5,407 nucleotides of DNA from assembly GCA_030616465.1 (NCBI GenBank), contig JAUWXH010000180.1, positions 1 through 5,407 of the forward strand, read 5' to 3'. The DNA is from Planctomycetota bacterium. GTDB taxonomy: Bacteria > Planctomycetota > Phycisphaerae > UBA1845 > Fen-1342. This document shows, in pieces, positions 1 to 4,906 of this stretch (positions are counted from its first letter, which is position 1; every line of letters begins with the position of its first letter). The notes under the pieces are model-generated. The model did not search any database. It had not been told where the DNA came from and saw only the letters and a list, made by a program, of their open reading frames with translations. The position numbers and the translations under genes were made by a program.

Positions 1-220
1 GCCGGAGAGTGTTCTCGAGCAGTACCGCGTCCTGCAGGTTCATTGCCGCGGCAGGGTGGCGGATGTTCGCCATATACAGCACGACCGTCGTGTCAACCTG
101 GCGCTCCAGGTCCCGTATGAGCCCTTGGCGGTAGGTGACGCCCAGCGAACCCTGTCCGAAAACCTTGATTAATTCGTCGAGGCTCTCGCCCTGAGGCCCC
201 AAGCTGTTTTGCTCCGACAT
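1..220 (-). CDS. Probable Clp-fold serine proteinase (SDH_sah-like), N-terminal part only
   Basis: This is the first 73 codons of a gene that runs off the left edge. The ATG at 218-220 follows AGGAGA (229-234) with 8 nt spacing, a good ribosome binding site that fixes the start. The protein begins MSEQNSLGPQGE. A segment at about residues 28-73 (VTYRQGLIRDLERQ, then TTVVLYMANIRHP, then LQDAVLLENTLR) has the pattern I associate with the start of the serine dehydrogenase proteinase family (SDH_sah, ClpP/crotonase fold). In that family a short helix with LE precedes a hydrophobic strand ending in Y, then an acidic stretch before the catalytic domain. The catalytic Ser and Lys/His region would lie outside the window, so activity cannot be judged. 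No signal peptide or membrane segment is visible in the N-terminus. The family call is from memory of the pattern and is tentative; that this is a real coding start is more certain. It has its own candidate promoter at 246-274. Confidence 0.6.
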   Translation of the reverse strand, partial: MSEQNSLGPQGESLDELIKVFGQGSLGVTYRQGLIRDLERQVDTTVVLYMANIRHPAAAMNLQDAVLLENTLR

Positions 221-228
221 AGGCCTAT

Positions 229-234
229 TCTCCT
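229..234 (-). promoter_or_regulatory. Ribosome binding site of the protease-like gene
   Basis: The minus strand reads AGGAGA here, 8 nt before the ATG at 218-220. It is the cleanest Shine-Dalgarno match in the window and supports the start of the edge-truncated gene. Confidence 0.6.
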
Positions 235-245
235 AGACGGTCGTG

Positions 246-274
246 AGCCTACCCGAGTTCCTCTGCCCTGTCCA
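246..274 (-). promoter_or_regulatory. Candidate sigma70-type promoter for the protease-like gene
   Basis: On the minus strand TGGACA (269-274, five of six matches to TTGACA) is followed by a 17-nt spacer and TAGGCT (246-251, T, A and final T matching TATAAT). The -10 is GC-biased, as is common in high-GC bacteria. Transcription would start near 238-240, leaving a leader of about 20 nt that still contains the AGGAGA ribosome binding site. Position and spacing are good and the -10 match is modest. It implies that this gene can be transcribed independently of the radical SAM gene upstream. Confidence 0.4.
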
Positions 275-316
275 GCTGTGGGGGAGGCCGTCAGTCAGTT
301 CATCGCGACCCCAAAG

Positions 317-328
317 TCCCCGAAGGGA
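317..328 (-). terminator. Small UUCG-loop hairpin after the radical SAM gene
   Basis: The minus-strand RNA would read UCCC-UUCG-GGGA, a 4-bp stem closed by the very stable C(UUCG)G tetraloop, beginning 21 nt after the stop codon of the radical SAM gene. It is followed by CUUU rather than a long U tract. The stem is short, so it is at best a weak terminator or an RNA 3'-end stabiliser. Confidence 0.22.
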
Positions 329-348
329 GGCCAATTGAGGGGGCACCA

Positions 349-1917
349 TTAAGCCGGCATCTCTGGGGCAACCGCTTGCGGTGGAACCGCTCTCGGCCGA
401 CGACGGAGATAAAGCCAGGGTCGCACGAACGGCTGGTAGATGAAGTTGCGCCAGACCTTGCGCGCGATTTGATAGCTGACAAACACCGTCGGGCAGAACC
501 ACTTGCGGTCGATCACCTTACGCACCCATTTGTTCGTCGCGAAGTCAACCACCCGGTGCGCCAGCCAGCTCGGCACCGCCACGTTCCGCAGCTTCAGGAC
601 AACGCGCAGCCAGATTGCCAAGTAATCGTGCTTAGCGAGCTGCAAAGCGCCGGTGCCCATGTAGTCGTAGATCGCACCGTCGCGGGGGCCGATCAGCCCG
701 TCGGCCCGCGCGCGCTGGTACAGCGGCGTGCCGGGGTAGAACATCAGCGGGAACACCTTCAGTACCGAAGGTCCCTTGTGGTGCGTGGCGATGAAACGCA
801 TCGTCTCGATCACGTTCTCCTCCGGCTCGTACGGGTTGCTGACGATATAGTGATACTCCGTGCGAACGCGGTGCCGTTTGAGCGTGTCGATCGCCGCGGC
901 GATGCGCTTGGGCGCGGTCGGGCGGCGGTAAATGTTGCGGAGGGTGTCTTCGCTGGCCGACTCGATGCCCATGCTGATCAGCTCGATCGGCACCTTCGCC
1001 AGGGCGCGCACCTTCCGCTCCGTCACCGTGTTCGGAAACGCGTCCAGTTGCAGCGGCAGACGCACCTGCTGGTTGTACTTGGCGGCGAACTCCTCGATCA
1101 CCTCTTCGCGGCGGACGAGAAACAAGTCGTCCACGAAGTTCACCGCCCTGATCTTGGGGAAACGCGCCACGGCATGTCGGATTTCCGCCAGCACGTTGTC
1201 CACCGAGCGCAGCCGCACCCATTTGCCCCGGCCCGTGTAGAGGTTCTGCAAAGCGGTATTATTGCAGAAGGTGCAGTGATAGGGGCAGCCGCGGGCCGTC
1301 TCCATCCGCAGCGTGTCCAAGGCCTTGCGCAGGTTGTCAAACCGGGCGGGTACCAAGCTGTCCTTATTGGCCACCCACTGCGCCGCGAGGTCCCAATCGG
1401 GGAAGGGATAACTGTCGAGGTTGTCTTCCAGCGGCGTGATCGGGTTGCGGATCGTGCCGGTGTTGCCGAACGGGCCGTCGGCCCGGAAACCTAGGCTCGG
1501 GATGTCGGTAGGGTCTTTGTCCGCTTCGAGCCGCTCGACGAGCTGCCGCATGGGCTGCTCGCCTTCGCCGACGCAGATGATGTCCGCAACCTCAAGGGAT
1601 TCATCGGGCGCGACGGTGGGGTGGGTGCCGCCCCAGATGATCGGCGCCTTGATCCGTGCCTCGTGGATGCGCTGCGTGAGCAGGCACGCCCGGTGGAAGC
1701 TGTTGGTCATCAGGCTCAGGCCGATCAGATCCGCGTCACGCAGCCGCTCGACGAAGTCTTCCAGCAGCGGCTCGCTGTAGTCCGGCTTGGCCGTGTCGCG
1801 CTTGGAGCTCATGCAGACGAACTCCACGTCGTGTCCGCCGGCCTTCAGGTAGGAGGAGACGTAACGCAGCCCCAGCGCGACCGGGTGGGTATAGGTTGAG
1901 ACCAGTGTAGTTCTCAC
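349..1917 (-). CDS. B12-binding-domain radical SAM protein, substrate unknown
   Basis: The predicted protein has 522 residues. Residues 1-170 look like the cobalamin-binding (Rossmann-type) domain that precedes many radical SAM enzymes: HPVALGLRYVSSYLKAGGH near the start, then IWGGTHPTVAPDE and ADIICVGEGEQP at about 94-122. The classical DxHxxG cobalamin ligand motif is not visible, which is common in this group. The radical SAM core follows, with CPYHCTFC supplying C211, C215 and C218 for the [4Fe-4S] cluster that cleaves S-adenosylmethionine. Further core motifs are FVDDLF (261-266), SMGIES (315-320) and FYPGTPLY (393-400). The last 100 residues carry six Trp and many Arg/Lys, suggesting an accessory or membrane-surface-binding tail. 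The GTG start at 1915-1917 is chosen because the family fold starts there. An in-frame ATG at 2053-2055 would add 46 residues unlike the family and lies upstream of a candidate promoter. The BchE/HpnJ/HpnP-like superfamily has very diverse substrates, so no reaction is assigned. Confidence 0.9.
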   Translation of the reverse strand: MRTTLVSTYTHPVALGLRYVSSYLKAGGHDVEFVCMSSKRDTAKPDYSEPLLEDFVERLRDADLIGLSLMTNSFHRACLLTQRIHEARIKAPIIWGGTHPTVAPDESLEVADIICVGEGEQPMRQLVERLEADKDPTDIPSLGFRADGPFGNTGTIRNPITPLEDNLDSYPFPDWDLAAQWVANKDSLVPARFDNLRKALDTLRMETARGCPYHCTFCNNTALQNLYTGRGKWVRLRSVDNVLAEIRHAVARFPKIRAVNFVDDLFLVRREEVIEEFAAKYNQQVRLPLQLDAFPNTVTERKVRALAKVPIELISMGIESASEDTLRNIYRRPTAPKRIAAAIDTLKRHRVRTEYHYIVSNPYEPEENVIETMRFIATHHKGPSVLKVFPLMFYPGTPLYQRARADGLIGPRDGAIYDYMGTGALQLAKHDYLAIWLRVVLKLRNVAVPSWLAHRVVDFATNKWVRKVIDRKWFCPTVFVSYQIARKVWRNFIYQPFVRPWLYLRRRPRAVPPQAVAPEMPA

Positions 1918-1919
1918 GG

Positions 1920-1927
1920 CCTCCCCC
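1920..1927 (-). promoter_or_regulatory. Purine-rich Shine-Dalgarno region before the GTG start
   Basis: The minus strand reads GGGGGAGG directly before CC and the GTG at 1915-1917. The run is strongly purine-rich but unusually close to the start if GGAGG is the pairing core (2 nt); pairing through the upstream GGGGGAG gives a slightly longer spacing. Together with the domain boundary it favours the GTG start over the in-frame ATGs at 1990-1992 and 2053-2055, which show no clear ribosome binding site. Confidence 0.45.
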
Positions 1928-1989
1928 TGAAGCAGCTCCTGCCGCCGCGTGAAAACGACCTGAATGATGCAGCCGACATGGAGTAACCC

Positions 1990-2017
1990 CATATAACAGC
2001 CACACGCTTGACGGCAA
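1990..2017 (-). promoter_or_regulatory. Candidate promoter of the radical SAM gene
   Basis: On the minus strand TTGCCG (2012-2017, four of six to TTGACA) is separated by 16 nt from TATATG (1990-1995, four of six to TATAAT). This is one of the few AT-rich spots in the spacer. It would give a leader of about 65 nt before the GTG at 1917 and would exclude translation from the ATG at 2055. The match is moderate only. Confidence 0.28.
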
Positions 2018-2035
2018 CGGTCGCCCGGACCGTCA
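2009..2035. repeat. Inverted repeat abutting the candidate radical SAM promoter
   Basis: A perfect 6-bp inverted repeat, ACGGTC-gcccg-GACCGT (2017-2033), lies against the -35 element. A second, mutually exclusive pairing, TGACGG (2009-2014) with CCGTCA (2030-2035), overlaps it. As DNA it could be a dimeric regulator site; as RNA it could only form in read-through transcripts from nfnB. No known operator consensus is recognised. Confidence 0.35.
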
Positions 2036-2123
2036 CTGCAGACCCGGCGCGCCATTGTCCCAGGCCGACGCCGCGTTCGTCAAGGAGAAACCGGGGCTAT
2101 CGCGCGGTGCATCTCGTTTGAAT

Positions 2124-2193
2124 GGCCGGCGGTCATTCGGCAGGGGACGGCCGGCGGGCCGCCGGCCGTAGCTACATTGTGCCGGGCCGGCGG
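2124..2193. repeat. Cluster of GGCCGGCGG repeats
   Basis: The 9-mer GGCCGGCGG occurs at 2124-2132, 2149-2157 and 2185-2193, with an inverted copy (CCGCCGGCC) at 2159-2167. The middle direct copy and the inverted copy form the stem at 2147-2169. The arrangement recalls REP/BIME-type intergenic elements, but the high GC content makes chance recurrence of such a word more likely; another CCGCCGGCC lies at 1835-1843 inside the radical SAM gene. Confidence 0.4.
2147..2169 (-). terminator. Strong hairpin downstream of nfnB
   Basis: ACGGCCGGCG (2147-2156) and CGCCGGCCGT (2160-2169) form a perfect 10-bp stem, almost all G-C, around a 3-nt loop. It starts 71 nt after the nfnB stop codon in the direction of transcription. 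The following minus-strand sequence, CCCCTGCCGAATG, lacks a U tract, so it is not a canonical intrinsic terminator. It may pause polymerase, protect the 3' end of the nfnAB message from exonucleases, or be a REP-like element. Confidence 0.45.
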
Positions 2194-2240
2194 CTCTGGA
2201 GAGCGCGCGGCCCCGGGGGATTGGCATCGGCGTGGTTTGG

Positions 2241-3659
2241 CTACTTGGCTGCCTTCTCGCACAGGTACCGATCGATGGCGGCGGCGGCCTTCTTGCCGTC
2301 GCCCATCGCCAGGATGACGGTCGCCCCGCCGCGGGTGATGTCGCCGCCGGCGAACACGCCCGCCTTGCTCGTCATCCCCTTCTCGTCCACGATGATGTTG
2401 CCCCAGCGGTTGAGCTCGATGTCCGGGGTGGTGGAGGTCAGCAGCGGATTGGCCCCGGTGCCGATCGCCTCGACGACCAGGTCGCACTCGATAATGAACT
2501 CCGAGCCCTTGATCGGGACCGGGCGACGGCGGCCGGAAGCGTCCGGCTCACCCAGCTCCATCTCAATGCACTCGCACCCGCAAACCCAGCCATCCTCGCT
2601 ACTCAGGAAGCGCACCGGACTGCACAGCAGCTTGAAGATAATGCCTTCTTCCTCGGCGTGGTGAATCTCCTCGTTGCGGGCGGGCATCTCGGCCCGGCTG
2701 CGGCGGTAGACCAGCGTGGCCTGCTTGGCGCCGAGCCGCTTGGCAGTCCGCACGCTGTCCATCGCCGTGTTCCCGCCGCCGATCACGACCGCCTTCTCCC
2801 CGTGGATGATCGGTGTGTCGTAATCGGGAAAGCGGTAGGCCCGCATCAGGTTGCTGCGCGTCAGGTACTCGTTGGCCGAGTAGACCCCCTTGAGGTTCTC
2901 GCCGGGGATGTTCATGAACACCGGCAGCCCGGCTCCGTTGGCGACGAAAACGGCGTGGAAACCCTCCTCGTTCATCAGCTCGTCGATGGTAAAGGTGCGG
3001 CCGATCACCACGTTACAGATGATCTTGACGCCCATCCTGCGCAGGCGATCGACCTCGGCATCGATGATTTCGTTCGGCAGACGGAACTCGGGGATGCCAT
3101 AGGTCAGCACGCCGCCGGGCGTGTGCAGGGCCTCGAAGACGGTGACGTCGTGTCCTTTCTTGGTGAGTTCGCCGGCGGTGGTCAGCCCCGCCGGTCCGGA
3201 GCCGACGATGGCCACCTTGTAGCCGGTGGGCTCAGGCGGGGTGAACTTTTCGTCGAGGTTCTCGCGGGCCCAGTCGGCGATGAAGCGTTCCAGGTGCCCG
3301 ATCGCTACCGGGCAGCCCTTGCCCTTGCCGCGGACGCAGACCTTCTCGCACTGCTCCTCCTGCGGGCAGACACGGCCGGTGATGCCGGGCAGGGCGTTGT
3401 CCTTGAGCAGGACCTCGGCGGCGGACTTGAGGTCGCCGTTGGCGATGTGCTCCAGGAAGAGCGGGATGTCGATTTCGACCGGGCAGTCGTCGATGCACTT
3501 GGCCTCCTTGCACTGGATGCAGCGTTCGGCCTCGAGCTGAGCGAGCTTCAGGTCGAAGCCGACGTTGACCTCCTTGAAGTCCTGGTTGCGTACGCCCGGC
3601 TCGCGTTCCGGCATGTCTTGCCGCTGAATCTTCATCCGCTCTTTGGGTGTCAGCGCCAT
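2241..3659 (-). CDS. nfnB: NfnB/GltA-type NADPH-dependent FAD/Fe-S oxidoreductase, large subunit of Nfn
   Basis: The 472-residue protein has the family's usual length. The N-terminal domain has CIQCKEAKCIDDC (C47, C50, C55, C59) and a second Cys group (C98, C104, C108), with E124 in the GHLERF motif as a likely further ligand. These would hold two [4Fe-4S] clusters. FAD binding is shown by VGSGPAG (152-158) and FAGGD (436-440). NADPH binding is shown by IGGGNTAMD (293-301) and YRRSRAEMPA (318-327). In Nfn this subunit carries the bifurcating FAD and exchanges electrons with NADPH and ferredoxin, while the NfnA partner handles NADH. The same architecture occurs in GltD and homotetrameric GltA. 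The nfnA-like gene directly upstream, and the absence of a glutamate synthase large subunit, favour Nfn (SudA is another name). The ATG follows AGAGG with 9 nt spacing. C116 sits where I usually recall Glu (GEPVAIG), a possible local oddity. It is cytoplasmic. Confidence 0.92.
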   Translation of the reverse strand: MALTPKERMKIQRQDMPEREPGVRNQDFKEVNVGFDLKLAQLEAERCIQCKEAKCIDDCPVEIDIPLFLEHIANGDLKSAAEVLLKDNALPGITGRVCPQEEQCEKVCVRGKGKGCPVAIGHLERFIADWARENLDEKFTPPEPTGYKVAIVGSGPAGLTTAGELTKKGHDVTVFEALHTPGGVLTYGIPEFRLPNEIIDAEVDRLRRMGVKIICNVVIGRTFTIDELMNEEGFHAVFVANGAGLPVFMNIPGENLKGVYSANEYLTRSNLMRAYRFPDYDTPIIHGEKAVVIGGGNTAMDSVRTAKRLGAKQATLVYRRSRAEMPARNEEIHHAEEEGIIFKLLCSPVRFLSSEDGWVCGCECIEMELGEPDASGRRRPVPIKGSEFIIECDLVVEAIGTGANPLLTSTTPDIELNRWGNIIVDEKGMTSKAGVFAGGDITRGGATVILAMGDGKKAAAAIDRYLCEKAAK

Positions 3660-3699
3660 CGTGAATCGCCTCTGTTGCCGATTATTCCCACTGTCAACA

Positions 3700-3722
3700 G
3701 GGGCGGGTCTGCGGCCCGCCCC
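3700..3722 (-). promoter_or_regulatory. Intercistronic hairpin between nfnA and nfnB
   Basis: GGGGCGGG (3700-3707) and CCCGCCCC (3715-3722) form a perfect 8-bp G-C stem around a 7-nt loop in the 96-nt spacer between the two subunit genes. On the minus-strand RNA it is followed by UGUUGACAG, not a U tract, so full termination is unlikely. It could set unequal expression of the subunits, stabilise a processed message or attenuate transcription. It lies clear of the nfnB ribosome binding site (3669-3673). Confidence 0.4.
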
Positions 3723-3755
3723 CGGGGTTCACCTTTGAAACATTCCCGTGGGTCG

Positions 3756-4601
3756 CTACTGGGCATCCAGCTCGCACTCGTGCTCCATCCGCTCGAGGGA
3801 TACCCGTTCCTGCTTGTGGTACGCCGACAAGCGGTCCCACAGCTCATCGAAATTCACCTCGTGACCGTCGAACTCGGGTCCGTCCACGCAGGCGAACTTG
3901 GTCTCCTCACCGATCGTCACGCGGCAGCCGCCGCACATCCCCGTCCCGTCCACCATGATCGGGTTGAGCGAGACGATCGTCTTGATGCCGCGAGGCTTGG
4001 TCAGTTCCGCGATGGCTCGCATCATCGGGACCGGGCCGGCGCAGTAGATGGCCCCGATCGGGCGCTCCTTGTCTTCGAGCAGCTCGACCAGCTTGTCAGC
4101 CACGGTGCCTTTGAAGCCATAGCTGCCGTCGTCGGTGGTCGCGTAGACGACGTCGGAGACCTTCTCGAGTTCCTCTTCGAGGACGACGAGGTCCTTGGTG
4201 CGTCCGCCGGTGATGGCCGAGACGTAGTTGCCGGCCTCGCGCAAGGCCTGTGCGAGGGGGTAGATGACGGCGGTGCCGACGCCGCCGCCGACCACGACGG
4301 CGTGGCCGACCTTCTCGATGTCGGTCGGTCGGCCGAGCGGGCCCATGACGTGAGCGATCGAGTCGCCCTTCTCCTTTCGGCAGAGCACCATGGTGGTCTT
4401 GCCGATGGCCTTGACGATTAGCTCGATGGTGCCCTTTTCGGGATCGGAGTCGGCCACGGTCAAGGGGATGCGTTCGCCGGTCTCGTCGAGGCAAATGATG
4501 ACGAACTGGCCGGGCTTGCGGTGCTTGGCGACCAGGGGGGCCTCGATGCGGAACCATTTGACGTCCGAAGCCAGTTGCTTGGCGTCCAGGATGCGGAACA
4601 T
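3756..4601 (-). CDS. nfnA: NfnA/SudB-like FAD-, NAD- and [2Fe-2S]-binding subunit (sulfide/dihydroorotate dehydrogenase-like)
   Basis: The 281-residue protein has the ferredoxin-reductase-like order of domains. The FAD-binding barrel comes first, with PGQF (30-33) and RIPLT (44-48). The NAD-binding domain follows with VGGGVGT (104-110), GGRTKD (132-137) and CAGPVPMM (187-194). The C-terminal iron-sulfur segment VDGTGMCGGC supplies C223 and C226, with C238 further on. D218 is a candidate fourth ligand, since an Asp ligand is known for the Nfn small subunit. In Nfn this subunit exchanges electrons with NADH and passes them through FAD and [2Fe-2S] to NfnB, coupling NADH and ferredoxin oxidation to NADP+ reduction or the reverse. 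The ATG at 4599-4601 follows GAGG (4609-4612) with 7 nt spacing, and the protein starts MFRILDAKQL as expected. An in-frame ATG at 4679 would add 26 untypical residues and is rejected. PyrK or SudB-type roles are alternatives, but the adjacent nfnB makes Nfn the best reading. Confidence 0.92.
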   Translation of the reverse strand: MFRILDAKQLASDVKWFRIEAPLVAKHRKPGQFVIICLDETGERIPLTVADSDPEKGTIELIVKAIGKTTMVLCRKEKGDSIAHVMGPLGRPTDIEKVGHAVVVGGGVGTAVIYPLAQALREAGNYVSAITGGRTKDLVVLEEELEKVSDVVYATTDDGSYGFKGTVADKLVELLEDKERPIGAIYCAGPVPMMRAIAELTKPRGIKTIVSLNPIMVDGTGMCGGCRVTIGEETKFACVDGPEFDGHEVNFDELWDRLSAYHKQERVSLERMEHECELDAQ

Positions 4602-4645
4602 AAGCTTGCCTCGATGTCCAAGGATGACTGCGCGGCGATGCCCGG

Positions 4646-4657
4646 GCGCGATCGCGC
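4646..4657. repeat. 12-bp perfect palindrome upstream of nfnA
   Basis: GCGCGATCGCGC is a perfect palindrome centred on GATC, 45-56 nt before the nfnA start codon. It could be a dimeric regulator site or lie in the 5' leader. It contains GCGATCGC, the word known as HIP1 in cyanobacteria, but nothing else here is cyanobacterial. In such GC-rich DNA a chance origin is quite possible. Confidence 0.25.
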
Positions 4658-4846
4658 ATACCCGCTGGGGATCAAGCAAATCGCATGCCAGAAACCTGCC
4701 GCCACGGGCGGGCTCGCCTGCCGGACGGTTGCCCCGCCGAACTTCCGCATACCCTACCGGAATCCGCCCCGGAGCAAAAGAGAGCGGCCACGCCGCGATC
4801 GGAACTGCGCGATCTTTCGCTCTGGATAGTGGAACCTTCGCGCAGC

Positions 4847-4904
4847 GGTGCGGCCGGCGCGCGCGCGGTTATCGCCCCCGGCAATCGCCGTCACGAGCCG
4901 CACC
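4847..4904 (-). terminator. Long-range inverted repeat after the right-edge gene
   Basis: GGTGCGGC (4847-4854) pairs perfectly with GCCGCACC (4897-4904), enclosing 42 nt that include an alternating GC run (4857-4867). The structure begins 2 nt after the stop codon at 4907. There is no U tract. It may mark the 3' end of the upstream gene's message, but the large loop makes it a weak candidate. Confidence 0.22.
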
Positions 4905-4906
4905 CG

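Larger units (their letters stand above)
1918..2240 (-). other. 323-nt spacer between nfnB and the radical SAM gene
   Basis: I find no convincing gene here; the short open frames are Arg/Pro/Gly-rich shadows without ribosome binding sites. The part nearest nfnB (2124-2193) is very GC-rich and contains repeated GGCCGGCGG units and a 10-bp-stem hairpin. The part nearest the radical SAM gene contains a dyad at 2017-2033 and a candidate promoter at 1990-2017. The layout suggests the end of the nfnAB transcript followed by a separate promoter for the radical SAM gene. Confidence 0.6.
4602..4906 (-). other. 305-nt spacer upstream of nfnA
   Basis: No credible gene is present; open frames here are low-complexity and lack ribosome binding sites. 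The spacer should hold the end of the right-edge gene's transcript and the nfnA promoter, but no strong promoter can be named. The best guess on the minus strand is TAGGGT (4751-4756) 17 nt after TTTTGC (4774-4779), a poor match. The word CGCATACCC occurs twice on the plus strand (4655-4663 and 4746-4754). A GCGCGATCGCGC palindrome and a long-range inverted repeat are listed separately. No Rex-like TTGTTAA...TTAACAA operator is seen. Confidence 0.5.

Noticed and set aside
376..1494. A 372-codon plus-strand open frame antisense to the radical SAM gene
   Set aside because: The translation is Arg/His/Val-rich without motifs, while the minus strand carries intact radical SAM motifs.
2033..2227. 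A small minus-strand open frame in the nfnB to radical SAM spacer
   Set aside because: The 64-residue product is Arg/Pro/Ala-rich, overlaps the GC-rich repeats and has no ribosome binding site.
3672..3697. A perfect TTGACA on the minus strand (3692-3697) as a promoter for nfnB
   Set aside because: No -10-like hexamer lies 15-19 nt downstream; the only AT-rich word (AATAAT) is just 5-6 nt away.
2232..4421. A very long plus-strand open frame (729 codons) antisense to nfnB and part of nfnA
   Set aside because: The minus strand encodes two full conserved proteins here. The plus-strand product is a His/Asp/Val/Leu-rich composition artefact that spans the spacer, and it has no recognisable domain. 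Such shadows are usual in high-GC DNA with few stop codons.
4602..4679. N-terminal extension of NfnA from an ATG at 4679
   Set aside because: The 26 extra residues are unlike the family N-terminus, and the internal ATG at 4601 has a proper GAGG ribosome binding site.
4857..4867. Alternating GC run as a Z-DNA element
   Set aside because: Only 11 nt long in a GC-rich background; too short to claim a function.
4672..4884. A 70-codon minus-strand open frame in the nfnA upstream spacer
   Set aside because: Low-complexity Ser/Arg/Gly/Ala product, no ribosome binding site and no recognisable similarity.
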